Notes under the pieces: generated by a model
Database searches by the model: none
The model's input: the letters and a program-made list of their open reading frames with translations, nothing else
Told to the model about the DNA's origin: nothing
Source: Kribbella pratensis
Lineage (GTDB): Bacteria; Actinomycetota; Actinomycetes; Propionibacteriales; Kribbellaceae
Assembly (NCBI RefSeq): GCF_004365355.1
Contig: NZ_SODP01000002.1
Location: 863,838-927,837, forward strand
Length of the DNA: 64,000 bases
Direction: 5' to 3'
Made by a program: the position numbers and the translations under genes
In this document: in pieces, positions 25,160 through 34,104 of the stretch
Layout of the letters: the number at the start of each line of letters is the position of its first letter
How positions within the stretch are numbered: the first letter of the stretch is position 1

Positions 25160-26299
25160 ATGCCTTTCGTGCTGTACCTGCTCGGCCTGGCCGTGTTCGC
25201 CCAGGCAACCTCCGAATTCATGCTCTCGGGGCTCGGCCCGGACATCGCCCAGGACCTGGGCGTCTCGATTCCCACCGCCGGTTGGCTGACCTCGGCATTC
25301 GCGCTCGGCATGATCGTCGGCGCTCCGGCGATCGCCGTCCTCGGCGCGCGCTGGCCGCGACGGCGGACGCTGCTGGTGACGCTGGCCGTCTTCCTCGCCG
25401 TGCACGTGGTTGGCGCGTTGACGCCCGACTTCGTCGTACTGCTGATCACCCGCATTCTGGCCGCGCTCGCGAACGCGGGCTTCCTGGCCGTCGCACTCGC
25501 CACCGCCAGCGGCCTGGTCCGCCCGGACGCGAAGGGGCGTGCGACCTCGGTTCTGCTCGGCGGTACGACGCTTGCGTGCATCGTCGGCGTACCGGCGGGC
25601 GCTCTGCTCGGTTCGTCCTTCGGCTGGCGGTCCGCTTTCTGGGCGGTCGCGGTCATCTCGCTGCCCGCGCTGATCGCGATCCTGCGTTCGGTCCCGGCCC
25701 GCGGGACCGGTCCGACCACGATCGGGCGGTTCCGGGTCAGCCGACGGCTCGGCGTACTGCTGCTGCTCGGGGCGCTCGTCAACGGCGCGACATTCTGCTC
25801 GTTCACCTATCTGGCGCCGGTCGTGACCGAAGTCACCCGTCTAGGCGTGAGCTGGGTGCCGCTGATGCTCGCGCTCTTCGGCCTCGGATCCTTTGTGGGC
25901 GTCACCGTCGCCGGCCGGTACGCCGACCGCAGCAACCACCTGGGCGCGTTGGTTGCCGGCGGCATCTTGCTGCTCGGCTGGTGCGCTTTCGCACTGACCG
26001 CCGCGCACGTCGTACCGACCGTCGTTCTGGCCTTCCTGCAAGGCGGTTTGTCCTTCGCGGTCGGCTCGACGTTGATCGCCTACGCCCTGTACGCCGGTGC
26101 CGAGTCCCCGGTCCTCACCGGTGGACTCGCGACCGCCGCGCTCAACGTCGGTGCGGCCGCCGGGCCGGTCCTCGGCGGGCTGGCGATCGGGGCCGCCGGG
26201 TTCCGCGGGCCGCTGTGGGTCAGCGCCGCGCTGGTGGGCACCGCGCTCTGCGTGGCGGCGGGCTCGGTTAGGCTTGTTCATCGCGAGGGGCCTGGGTAA
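25160..26299 (+). CDS. MFS exporter, Cmx/CmrA-like (chloramphenicol-type)
   Basis: A 379-residue drug:H+ antiporter with 12 predicted helices. It matches my memory of the Cmx/CmrA/Cml chloramphenicol exporters from the first residues ([20 protein letters not shown]) through [15 protein letters not shown] and [17 protein letters not shown]. The DHA1 motif A region reads [16 protein letters not shown] 25160 is chosen because GGGAG precedes it by seven bases; ATG 25139 lies inside the leader stem. Export of chloramphenicol or a related phenicol is likely by family, but the natural substrate may be different. Confidence 0.88.
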   Translation: MPFVLYLLGLAVFAQATSEFMLSGLGPDIAQDLGVSIPTAGWLTSAFALGMIVGAPAIAVLGARWPRRRTLLVTLAVFLAVHVVGALTPDFVVLLITRILAALANAGFLAVALATASGLVRPDAKGRATSVLLGGTTLACIVGVPAGALLGSSFGWRSAFWAVAVISLPALIAILRSVPARGTGPTTIGRFRVSRRLGVLLLLGALVNGATFCSFTYLAPVVTEVTRLGVSWVPLMLALFGLGSFVGVTVAGRYADRSNHLGALVAGGILLLGWCAFALTAAHVVPTVVLAFLQGGLSFAVGSTLIAYALYAGAESPVLTGGLATAALNVGAAAGPVLGGLAIGAAGFRGPLWVSAALVGTALCVAAGSVRLVHREGPG

Positions 26300-26325
26300 G
26301 CGGGTCCCGTGGTCGAGGAGTTCCG

Positions 26326-26550
26326 ATGGTGCGCGGCACCGTGAAGTGGTTCAACGCCGACAAGGGCTACGGTTTTCTTGCCGTCGAGACCGGTGGCGAC
26401 GCCGACGGCAACGACGTCGACGACGTGTTCGTGCACTGGAGCAAGATCGTGTCGGACGGGTACAAGACCCTCGAGGACGGCCAGCAGGTCGAGTTCCAGA
26501 TCGTCGACGGCCCCAAGGGCCGGGAAGCCGACGCGGTCACTCCGATCTGA
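26326..26550 (+). CDS. Cold-shock-domain protein
   Basis: A 74-residue single CSD protein that binds single-stranded RNA or DNA as a chaperone. RNP1 is KGYGFLAVE and RNP2 is VFVHWSKI. Compared with standard 67-residue Csp proteins it has a longer acidic loop between the two motifs ([11 protein letters not shown]) and Trp where Tyr is common after VFVH. CGAGGAG precedes the ATG. It stands alone between the exporter and the methyltransferase. Confidence 0.93.
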   Translation: MVRGTVKWFNADKGYGFLAVETGGDADGNDVDDVFVHWSKIVSDGYKTLEDGQQVEFQIVDGPKGREADAVTPI

Positions 26551-26607
26551 CCAGCGGTATGGTCCGGCAACCGATAATCTGACGTCTCATCGTGTGAGGG
26601 GTGGGAC

Positions 26608-27759
26608 GTGGCAGAGCCGGTACCCGTGATCCGGAAGCTCGAGCATGCGCTGGCCGACGACGATTTCGCCTGGTCGCTGCTGCTCGTCGGCGAGGATCAG
26701 ACCGACAAGCTCGCGACGCTGACCGGTGACCTGCGCGGGCCGGTGTCGACCACCGGTGACGGCAAGCAGATCACGTCCGGCTTCTCGTACTGGGGTATCG
26801 GCCCGACCATTGCCTGGGCGAACGCCACCAACGACCCGTTCTACCTGGTCATGAAGGCCGGCGCGGAGTCGTTCCTGCGGCACTGGCGCAAGGTCCGCCC
26901 GCACGTCGAGAACGGCGGCTTCCACCTGGTCAGCCTCGGCGTCGGCACCGGCGTGAAGGACCGCACGATCCTCAGCGACATGCTCCGGAACAACCGGGAC
27001 ATGTATTACATCCCGGTCGACATGAGCTCCGAGATGCTGCGGATGGGCACGCTGGAGCCGGTCCGTGGCGCCCGCTTCCCGGTGTCGCAAGTGCTGCCGG
27101 TGCAGCTCGACTTCTCGATCGCCGACAACATGGACGAGCTCGCGCAGATGCTCGCCCGGCTGGTCGGCGACGACCCGATCCTGTTCACGCTCACCGGCAA
27201 CACGCTGGCCAACTTCGAGAGCGACGAGGAGCTGCTCAGCATCCTGACCGGGGTGCTCCGGCCGCAGGACCGCCTGCTGCTCGAGGTCGCGAGCACGACC
27301 CGGCTGGACCAGGAGACCGCGGACGCGGCCGCCGACGAGTATCACCAGACCCGCGCGTTCGCGGAGTTCGTCACCAGCGCACTGCGGTACAACACCGATC
27401 TCAAGATCAACAACGACCGGGTCAAGTTCATCGGCGAGGTCGAGGACGAGGACGCGCTGCTGGTCAAGATCCTCTGGCAGAACGACACCGACGACGAGAT
27501 CCGGATGGAGCTGCCGGACCACACCGAGGTGGTGCTGCCGATCGGCGACACGATCCGCCTCTACACCACGCGGAAGTACTCCACGGCCCGGCTGAAGCGG
27601 CTCACCGAGAGCTGCCGGCTGACGCCGGTCGAGGCGATCCAGTCCCAGTTCCGGTACACCCGCCGTCCGAACCCGTTCGGCCTCGAGCTGCTCCTGCTCG
27701 CGCCGGATGCGGCCGGTGAGGCGGCACACAGCCTCGCCGACGACATCTGGGCGACATGA
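26608..27759 (+). CDS. SAM-dependent methyltransferase, EgtD-like (Methyltransf_33)
   Basis: A 383-residue Rossmann methyltransferase resembling the histidine-specific methyltransferase (EgtD/DUF2260) superfamily. The SAM motif I is SLGVGTGVKDRTIL near residue 110, followed by YIPVDMSSEML and by ILFTLTGNTLANF, which recalls the family's second glycine loop. The N-terminus lacks the DinB-like sulfoxide synthase partner, and no egtB, egtC or egtA is nearby, so ergothioneine synthesis is not implied. GTG start with GAGGGG upstream. It is coupled by ATGA to a membrane protein, a pairing I do not recognise. Confidence 0.82.
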   Translation: MAEPVPVIRKLEHALADDDFAWSLLLVGEDQTDKLATLTGDLRGPVSTTGDGKQITSGFSYWGIGPTIAWANATNDPFYLVMKAGAESFLRHWRKVRPHVENGGFHLVSLGVGTGVKDRTILSDMLRNNRDMYYIPVDMSSEMLRMGTLEPVRGARFPVSQVLPVQLDFSIADNMDELAQMLARLVGDDPILFTLTGNTLANFESDEELLSILTGVLRPQDRLLLEVASTTRLDQETADAAADEYHQTRAFAEFVTSALRYNTDLKINNDRVKFIGEVEDEDALLVKILWQNDTDDEIRMELPDHTEVVLPIGDTIRLYTTRKYSTARLKRLTESCRLTPVEAIQSQFRYTRRPNPFGLELLLLAPDAAGEAAHSLADDIWAT

Positions 27760-28319
27760 CCCGGCGGACCGTCGTCACCGTGGTGACGTACGGCCTGCTC
27801 GCGGTGGCGTTCGTTCTCGGCATCATCTGGTTCTTCTGGCCGGGAAACTCGCGGTGGGAGCCGGCCGTCAACACCCTCACTCTGGTCGCCGGGCTGAGCG
27901 GCATCTTCGTCGAGCGGCTCACGGCCGAGGCAGAGCGGCGTACCGAAGTACTGCGTGCTGTGGTGGACGAGCTGCAGGAGAACACCCGGCTGCTGAACGA
28001 CGAGCGGTTCTCGCCGGACGCGCCGACCTCACGGCAGGTGTACCCGCGGCTGGTGGTGTCGGCGGTGGATCTCGCGCTGGTGTCGGGTGCGCTCGGACTG
28101 CACCGGGACGCGGACCTGGTCGGGCTGCTGCATCGCTGGCGGGACACCGTGCATCTGTTCAACCGCCGACTCGACCTGACCGAGATCAGCACGTTCTCGA
28201 ACACGATCTCGCCGGCCGAGCTGGCCGCCTTCCATCGCGCCCTGCACCGCGAGAACAGCTACTTCGCCGCCACTCGCGAGAAGCTGCAGAACCTGCTCGC
28301 CACCATCCCGCAGCCTTAA
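27756..28319 (+). CDS. Membrane-anchored protein of unknown function
   Basis: A 187-residue protein with two N-terminal hydrophobic segments (about residues 6-28 and 40-51) and a helical cytoplasmic domain of about 130 residues. The charged helix ERLTAEAERRTEVLRAVVDE looks like a coiled coil; the rest contains conserved-looking Trp and His residues (HRWRDTVHLF). It overlaps the methyltransferase stop by four bases. It may localise that enzyme to the membrane or be its substrate; both are guesses. Confidence 0.75.
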   Translation: MTRRTVVTVVTYGLLAVAFVLGIIWFFWPGNSRWEPAVNTLTLVAGLSGIFVERLTAEAERRTEVLRAVVDELQENTRLLNDERFSPDAPTSRQVYPRLVVSAVDLALVSGALGLHRDADLVGLLHRWRDTVHLFNRRLDLTEISTFSNTISPAELAAFHRALHRENSYFAATREKLQNLLATIPQP

Positions 28320-28403
28320 CGGCCGAGGCCGAAACCGAAGCTTCTGCTGCCACTAGTGGCAAATTGTGTTCAGACGTTGACTTGGTGATGCCGTCGGAGC
28401 TTC

Positions 28404-28425
28404 ACTTTCGGACAGGACCGTAAAT
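28404..28425. promoter_or_regulatory. Operator copy 1 of the 28-41 kb regulon
   Basis: ACTTTCGGAC-AG-GACCGTAAAT. The right arm is identical to that of the perfect copy at 37642-37663 and the left arm matches 7 of 10. It lies 22 bases upstream of the secreted protein's ATG, close to where the promoter and start of transcription should be (TTGACT at 28377-28382 is a possible -35 with long spacing). Confidence 0.6.
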
Positions 28426-28446
28426 ACGGCACCCCGGAGGCATCGC

Positions 28447-30468
28447 ATGCGATCAGCCCGCTCGCTCATCGCGGTGGCACTCGCCGCCGTACTCGTCACG
28501 ACTCTGACCACTCCCGCTGCTCAGGCCGGGCATCATCCGCCGACAGCGACCCTGACCTCGTTGGGCGTTCCGCTGTCCGACGTACTGCTGATCGGCGGTA
28601 CCGTCGCACCCGGCCCGAACGGCAAGACCGCGATCTGGAACGTGTCCAGCGGCAGCCCGGCGTACCTGAACGCCATCGACCCGGCCACCGGCGACAGCCT
28701 GCTGTCCACGGCGCTGCCCGGCGCGGACGGCAGTTACGCGGTTGCTGCCGCGCCCGACGGCACGATCTATGCCGGCACATACAACAACGGCCACCTGTAC
28801 CGGTTGAAGCCCGGCGCGACCACGGCCGAGGACCTGGGCCGGCCGCTCGCGTCCGAGACGTTCATCCTGCGGATCACCGTCGACGAGCAGGGCAATGTGT
28901 ACGGCGGTACATACCCGCACGGGCGGGTGTTCGGCTACGACCACGCGACCGGCGCGGTCCGCGACTACGGCACGATCAAGGCCGGCCAGGGATACGTCAA
29001 GAGCATCGACTACGCCAACGGCAAGCTCTACACAGGGACCGAGCCGGACGCGTACTTCTCCGAGGTCGACGTGGCCACCGGCGCGATCACCGAGATCCCG
29101 GCGCCACCCACGATGGGCGACCCGAAGGACAAGGTCGTCTACGACCTCAACGTCCGCGGCGGCCGCGTGTACACCCGGGTGAGTACGGCGTTCCCCGGCC
29201 CGATGTATGTCTGGGACATCGCGTCGCGGACCTGGGTCGACGAGATCCCGAACGAGCACGGCCTGGACATCTCGCCGATCGGCGCTGACGGCTCGCTGTA
29301 CATGATCCAGGCGAGTGAGCTGAAGAAGTACGACCCGGCCACCAAGACCCTGACCGGGACCGGCCTGACCTTCACGGGGCGGATCCAGAACGCCCGGTCG
29401 ATCGGGTACGCCGATCTGGACCTCCCGGACTACCCGGGGACCAGCGTGGTCGGCACGCTCTGGCGCGGCGAGGAGTTCCGGTACAACCCGCAGACCGGCA
29501 AGTCCGAGATCTTCCAGACCAAGGTCCGGCGGGAGCCGATCGAGATCCTGTCCGTGGCCGGCGGCAAGGACAACATCTACGCCGGCGGCTTCCTCAACGG
29601 CGGCGTGTCCGTCGTCAACCCGGACACCGGCGCCGCGACGTTCAACCGGTTCTCGCAGGTCGAGGCGCTGATGGAGAGCTCGAACGGCACGGTCTGGATC
29701 GGCGCCTATCCCGAGGCGCGCCTGTACTCATACGACACGTCGAAGCCGTGGAGCAGCCCGGAGTACTCCCCCGGCCCGCCTGGTACGCCGGACAACCCGG
29801 TCCAGGCGCTCAACCTGAAGCCGGACCTGTTCCAGACCCGCGCCCGCGCGCTGGCCGAGGTGAACGGCAAGATCGCGGTCGGCACCGTCCCGGACGGCGA
29901 CCGGCTCGGCGGCGCGCTGGTCATCTACGACCCGAAGACCGGTACGGCGGAGAAGTACCGCAACGTCGTCCAGGACGAGTCGGTCTTCGGTCTCACCGCG
30001 AACTGCGGCATCGTGTACGGCGGCACGTCGATCGCCGGCGGGCTGACCACCACACCGCCGACCCGGGAAGCGGGCACAGTATTCGCGTGGGACGTGGCCA
30101 AGAAGCAGAAGCTCTGGGAGACCGTGCCGGTACCGGGTGCGGCGACGGTCTCGTCGGTCACCATCGGGCCGGACGGCCTGCTGTGGGGCGTGGCTGGCAG
30201 GACAGTGTTCGCGGTGGCCCCCGACAGCGGCAAGCTGAAGAAGTCCTTCACGCTCGGTACGACGACCTCGAGCGGGGACATCGTGTCCACCCCGGAGGCT
30301 GTTTACGTGAGCATCGACCTGAACAAGATCTACCGGATCGAGCCCGGGAAGAAGGCGGTCCCGACGCTGTTCGTCGAGCACGCGCACCGGCGGCTCGGGG
30401 TCCGGGGAGATCACCAACTGCTGATGACGAGCGGGTCCGAGCTGTTCCGGATTGATATCAGCCGTTGA
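28447..30468 (+). CDS. Secreted beta-propeller protein
   Basis: A 673-residue exported protein with a Sec signal peptide (cleavage likely after AQA near residue 26). The mature part has at least six imperfect repeats built around IYAGTYNNGHLYRL, VYGGTYPHGRVFGYD, LYTGTEPDAYFSEVD and IYAGGFLNGGVSVVN, typical of SMP-30/PQQ-like beta-propellers. No catalytic motif is recognisable. It carries the first copy of the shared operator and lies just upstream of the ABC importer, so it may bind or cleave an extracellular polymer for that system. Lectin-like binding is also possible. Confidence 0.82.
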   Translation: MRSARSLIAVALAAVLVTTLTTPAAQAGHHPPTATLTSLGVPLSDVLLIGGTVAPGPNGKTAIWNVSSGSPAYLNAIDPATGDSLLSTALPGADGSYAVAAAPDGTIYAGTYNNGHLYRLKPGATTAEDLGRPLASETFILRITVDEQGNVYGGTYPHGRVFGYDHATGAVRDYGTIKAGQGYVKSIDYANGKLYTGTEPDAYFSEVDVATGAITEIPAPPTMGDPKDKVVYDLNVRGGRVYTRVSTAFPGPMYVWDIASRTWVDEIPNEHGLDISPIGADGSLYMIQASELKKYDPATKTLTGTGLTFTGRIQNARSIGYADLDLPDYPGTSVVGTLWRGEEFRYNPQTGKSEIFQTKVRREPIEILSVAGGKDNIYAGGFLNGGVSVVNPDTGAATFNRFSQVEALMESSNGTVWIGAYPEARLYSYDTSKPWSSPEYSPGPPGTPDNPVQALNLKPDLFQTRARALAEVNGKIAVGTVPDGDRLGGALVIYDPKTGTAEKYRNVVQDESVFGLTANCGIVYGGTSIAGGLTTTPPTREAGTVFAWDVAKKQKLWETVPVPGAATVSSVTIGPDGLLWGVAGRTVFAVAPDSGKLKKSFTLGTTTSSGDIVSTPEAVYVSIDLNKIYRIEPGKKAVPTLFVEHAHRRLGVRGDHQLLMTSGSELFRIDISR

Positions 30469-30511
30469 CAGCGGAAATTCACCCCGGCTACTTTCGGTCC
30501 TGACCGTTATT
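30465..30511 (+). promoter_or_regulatory. Promoter and operator copy 2 upstream of the ABC importer
   Basis: TTGACA (-35, 30465-30470), an 18-base spacer and TACTTT (-10, 30489-30494) form a good promoter. The palindrome ACTTTCGGTC-CT-GACCGTTATT (30490-30511) covers the -10 and the start of transcription, which points to repression. The -35 overlaps the last codons of the secreted protein gene. Confidence 0.72.
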
Positions 30512-30573
30512 CGCCAAATCTCTACGGCACTGCACTACTTCCGGCCCTGACTTCCGGACACCCTGGGGGTGCG

Positions 30574-31839
30574 ATGATTTCCACCGTCCGCCGCATCGCG
30601 GCACCACTTACGGCGCTCGTTCTCGCCGCCGCGCTCAGTTCCTGCGGCGGAGGCGACTCGGGCTCCTCGGACTCGAAGAAGAGCGTCACGCTCTGGATGT
30701 ACCCGGTGATCGCCGACCAGGCGGCCAGCGACGCCTACTGGAAGAAGGTCGAGACCGACTTCGAGGCGGCGAACTCCGGGATCGACCTGAAGCTGGAGAT
30801 GCAGCCCTGGGCGAACCGGGAGGAGAAGGTCGCGGCGGCGTTCTCCGGCAAGAAGGGCCCGGATGTCCTGCTGATGATCCCGGACCAGATCCCGCAGTAC
30901 GTCAAGAGCGGCTCGCTGGAGCCGATCGACGACGTGGTCGCGCCGGAGAAGGACAAGTTCCTGCCGGCCGCGATCCCGGGTCTGAGCGTGGACGGGAAGG
31001 TGTACGGCGCACCGATCTACCACACCGTCACCTCGACGATGTACAACAAGACCGTGCTGGCCAAGGCCGGGATTGCGAAGCCGCCGGAGACCTGGGACGA
31101 GATCAAGGCCGCCGCGCCGAAGATCAAGGCGGCCGGGTTCTCGACGCTGGACTACTCGGCCGCTCCCGAGGCGACGCTGAACCTAAACTTCTACCCGCTG
31201 CTGTGGCAGGCCGGCGGCAATGTGTTCGCCGACGACGGGAAGTCCGTGACGTTCAACCAGGCTCCGGGTCTGGAGGCGCTGACGTTCCTGAAGTCGCTGT
31301 GGGACCAGGGCGCGATCCCGAAGACCGCGATCAGCGCTGGCAACGTGGTCGCCGACTCGCCGTTCGGCAAGGGTCAGGTCGCGATGGCGATGACCAGCGT
31401 GCCGGCCGACGTCGCGACGGTCACCAAGACCTGGGGTGCGGCGAACGTCGAGATCGGTTCGCCGCTGACCGGTAAGAAGCAGGTCGGGTTCGGGCTGCCG
31501 GGCGGTCTGGTGCTGAACGCGGCGTCGGACAACGTCGACGCGTCGAAGAAGTTCCTGTCGTTCATGATGCAGGCGGCCCAGCTGGACGCGCTGAGCAAGG
31601 CGTCCGGGTTCTACTCGCCGCGGATCGATGCCAAGTCCGAGTCGACCGACCCGAACGCGGCCAAATTCCGTGACGCACTGCAGTACGCCGTACCGGGCGA
31701 ACCGAACGCGGCCGCGCGCCAGGTGATGTCGTTCCTGAGCACGGAGATCCAGGCCGTCCTCACCGGTAAGAAGCAACCCCAGCAAGCCCTCGACGACGCC
31801 GCCAAACAAGCCAACGACCTCCTGTCGAGACAGCGTTGA
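30574..31839 (+). CDS. Extracellular solute-binding lipoprotein, second sugar ABC importer
   Basis: A 421-residue family-1 binding protein with a lipobox (ALSSC, about residue 24) after a basic, hydrophobic N-terminus. Family blocks include DGKVYGAPIYHTVTSTMYNK and PETWDEIKAAAPKIK near residues 130-180. It is the first gene of a three-gene importer operon under an operator-covered promoter. A GGGGGT ribosome site lies before ATG 30574. Expected ligand is a carbohydrate; co-regulated genes encode an enolase-superfamily enzyme and a DapA-like lyase, so a sugar acid or oligosaccharide derivative is plausible. Confidence 0.92.
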   Translation: MISTVRRIAAPLTALVLAAALSSCGGGDSGSSDSKKSVTLWMYPVIADQAASDAYWKKVETDFEAANSGIDLKLEMQPWANREEKVAAAFSGKKGPDVLLMIPDQIPQYVKSGSLEPIDDVVAPEKDKFLPAAIPGLSVDGKVYGAPIYHTVTSTMYNKTVLAKAGIAKPPETWDEIKAAAPKIKAAGFSTLDYSAAPEATLNLNFYPLLWQAGGNVFADDGKSVTFNQAPGLEALTFLKSLWDQGAIPKTAISAGNVVADSPFGKGQVAMAMTSVPADVATVTKTWGAANVEIGSPLTGKKQVGFGLPGGLVLNAASDNVDASKKFLSFMMQAAQLDALSKASGFYSPRIDAKSESTDPNAAKFRDALQYAVPGEPNAAARQVMSFLSTEIQAVLTGKKQPQQALDDAAKQANDLLSRQR

Positions 31840-31853
31840 CGGAGGCACGCCAG

Positions 31854-32756
31854 GTGCCGGACACGGGTCGGGCGGGACCCGTGTCCGGTCGGCGCAGATC
31901 GATCCGGCGCCCGTGGGTCGGATTGCTGTTTGTCGCGCCCATGCTGGTTTTGTTCTTGGTGTTCAGGTTTCTGCCGGTGGTTGGGGCCTTCCTGCTGTCT
32001 TTGACCGACTACCGGCTCAGCGGCAAGTGGGATTTCATTGCCCTCGACAACTACACCCGGTTGTTGTCGGACAGCGTCTTCCATCAGGCGCTTCTCGTCA
32101 CCGTCACCTACACCGTGATCTTCGTGCCGCTGACGGTCCTGCTCTCGCTCGGCACCGCAGTACTGCTCCATCAAGTCGTCTGGAAGCGCGGGTTCTTCCG
32201 CGGCGTGTTCTTCCTCCCGTACGTGACGAGCATCGTCCTCGCCGCGGTCATCTGGAAGTGGATCTACGACGCCCAGGACGGCCTGCTGAACGCCGTGCTG
32301 GGGCTGGTGAATATCGGCCCGATCGACTTCCTCAGCCAGTCCGGCACCGTGCTGCCGTCGATCGCGGTGACCTCGGCGTGGAAGGGCTTCGGGTACTCGA
32401 TGCTGATCCTGCTCGCGGGCCTGCAGGCGGTGCCGAAGTCGTACCTCGAGGCGGCGATGATCGACGGCGCCGGCACCTGGCAGCGGTTCCGGTACGTGAC
32501 GCTGCCACAACTCCGCCCGGTGCTGTTCTTCGTGCTCGTCATCGAGACCATCGGCGCCTTCCAGGTCTTCGACGCGATGTACGTGATGACCGGCGGCGGA
32601 CCGGTGCGGTCCAGCTACTCGCTCGTGTACTTCCTGTACGACAGCGGTTTCAAGTACTTCGACTTCGGTTACGCCAGCGCGATCGGCCTGGTGCTGTTCC
32701 TGATCGTGCTGATCGTCTCGCTCGTGCAGCGCCGGCTCGTCGGGAGGGACGACTGA
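31854..32756 (+). CDS. Carbohydrate ABC transporter permease, MalF/UgpA type
   Basis: A 300-residue inner-membrane protein with six predicted helices and the EAA loop YLEAAMIDGAGTWQRFRYVTLP near residue 200. GTG 31854 is preferred since GGAGG lies eight bases upstream; TTG 31836, overlapping the previous stop, is the alternative. It follows the binding protein and overlaps the next permease by one base. Like the first importer in this window, the operon has no ATPase gene. Confidence 0.9.
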   Translation: MPDTGRAGPVSGRRRSIRRPWVGLLFVAPMLVLFLVFRFLPVVGAFLLSLTDYRLSGKWDFIALDNYTRLLSDSVFHQALLVTVTYTVIFVPLTVLLSLGTAVLLHQVVWKRGFFRGVFFLPYVTSIVLAAVIWKWIYDAQDGLLNAVLGLVNIGPIDFLSQSGTVLPSIAVTSAWKGFGYSMLILLAGLQAVPKSYLEAAMIDGAGTWQRFRYVTLPQLRPVLFFVLVIETIGAFQVFDAMYVMTGGGPVRSSYSLVYFLYDSGFKYFDFGYASAIGLVLFLIVLIVSLVQRRLVGRDD

Positions 32757-33628
32757 TGGTCAACATGCTCGAACGCCCGCCGGTACGGGCGGTCAGCGAG
32801 ACCAAGGCTGTCGGCCAGCGTACGGCGGCCCGCTTGACGTTGCCGACCTTGCTGACGCTGACCGCGATCGTGACGATCGTTCCGTTCGCGGCGATGGTCA
32901 TGGTCGCCTTCGCGCCGCCCAGTGGGCGGACCTTTCCCGATGCGCTGAACCCGGCGAACTTCACGCTGGACAACTTCTCGCGCGTGCTGTCGAGCTCGGA
33001 CATCCCGCGGTGGACGGTCAACTCGCTGCTCTACTCGCTCGTCTCGGTCGTCTGCGTGCTGCTGTTCGCGTCGATGGCCGGATATGCGTTCGCGAAGAAG
33101 AAGTTCCCGGGGCGGGAGATCATGTTCTGGGCGTTCCTGGCCACGCTGATGGTCCCGTTCCAGGCGACGCTGATCCCGTCGTACATCCTGGTCTCACGGT
33201 TCGACTGGGTGGACAGCTACTGGGGCCTGATCGTGCCCACGCTGGCGAACTCGCAGGCGGTCTTCCTGATGCGCCAGTTCATCATGCAACTCCCCGACGA
33301 ACTCTTCGAGGCCGCGGAGATCGACGGGGCGTCGGAGTGGCGCATCTTCACGACCATCGTCGTACCGCTGATCCGCCCGGTGCTGGCGACGCTGGGAATC
33401 TTCGTCTTCCTCTGGCACTGGAACGATTTCCTCTGGCCCTTGGTCATCGGCCAGTCCGGCAACATGCAGACCCTGACCGTCGGCCTGGCCACGCTCCAGA
33501 CCCAGGCCGTCCCTATCAACCAGGTGATGGCCGGCGCCACCATCACCGTCGTCCCCAGCCTCCTGGTCTTCGGGCTGCTCCAGCGCTACCTGACCGATTC
33601 CATCGCCATGTCGGGCCTGAAAGCCTGA
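32756..33628 (+). CDS. Carbohydrate ABC transporter permease, MalG type
   Basis: A 290-residue inner-membrane protein completing the importer. It has an N-terminal helix near residues 30-52, a large periplasmic-type loop and the EAA motif LFEAAEIDGASEWRIF near residue 185. ATG overlaps the upstream stop as TGATG. The operon ends here; the convergent DUF7144 gene starts five bases after the stop on the other strand. Confidence 0.92.
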   Translation: MVNMLERPPVRAVSETKAVGQRTAARLTLPTLLTLTAIVTIVPFAAMVMVAFAPPSGRTFPDALNPANFTLDNFSRVLSSSDIPRWTVNSLLYSLVSVVCVLLFASMAGYAFAKKKFPGREIMFWAFLATLMVPFQATLIPSYILVSRFDWVDSYWGLIVPTLANSQAVFLMRQFIMQLPDELFEAAEIDGASEWRIFTTIVVPLIRPVLATLGIFVFLWHWNDFLWPLVIGQSGNMQTLTVGLATLQTQAVPINQVMAGATITVVPSLLVFGLLQRYLTDSIAMSGLKA

Positions 33629-33632
33629 GGGG

Positions 33633-34094
33633 CTACTTGCGGTCGAGCATCTGGCGGAGTTCGTCGCCGTGAACGGTCAGGGCCCAGATGACGAGCACGT
33701 CGACGGCGATGGTGATCGTCGACCAGATGGGGTACGCCGCGAGGAACGCCATGTTGACCAGGATGCTCACGATCGCGACGATCACCCCGACCACGCGGCC
33801 CCACACCCGGCCGCTGAGGAGGGCGATGCCGGCTATCAGGATGAAGACGGCAACGCCCAGGTGGATCCAGCCCCAGCCGTCGTAGCCGAGGTGGATCGTC
33901 AGGCGGGACGGCCGGACCAGGTAGTACGTGTCGTCGAAGATCGCCACGAAACCCTGGAACGCGTGGACCATGCCGAGCACGATCATCATCACCCCCGCGA
34001 ACAGGATCCAGCCGACCCAGCGGCTGGGCCACTCCGGCACCTCGACCTCGGGCCGTCGATGGGTTCCGCTGATGGTTTCCTCGGGCTCCGGCAT
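33633..34094 (-). CDS. DUF7144 family membrane protein
   Basis: A 153-residue protein with four predicted membrane helices and Trp-rich loops (GYDGWGWIHLGVAVFILIAG near residue 70), as I recall for the DUF7144 actinobacterial family. Function is unknown. It lies ten bases after a larger membrane-protein gene on the same strand and is likely co-transcribed with it. It interrupts the regulon and shows no operator copy. Confidence 0.75.
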   Translation of the reverse strand: MPEPEETISGTHRRPEVEVPEWPSRWVGWILFAGVMMIVLGMVHAFQGFVAIFDDTYYLVRPSRLTIHLGYDGWGWIHLGVAVFILIAGIALLSGRVWGRVVGVIVAIVSILVNMAFLAAYPIWSTITIAVDVLVIWALTVHGDELRQMLDRK

Positions 34095-34104
34095 GGCGCT
34101 CTCC

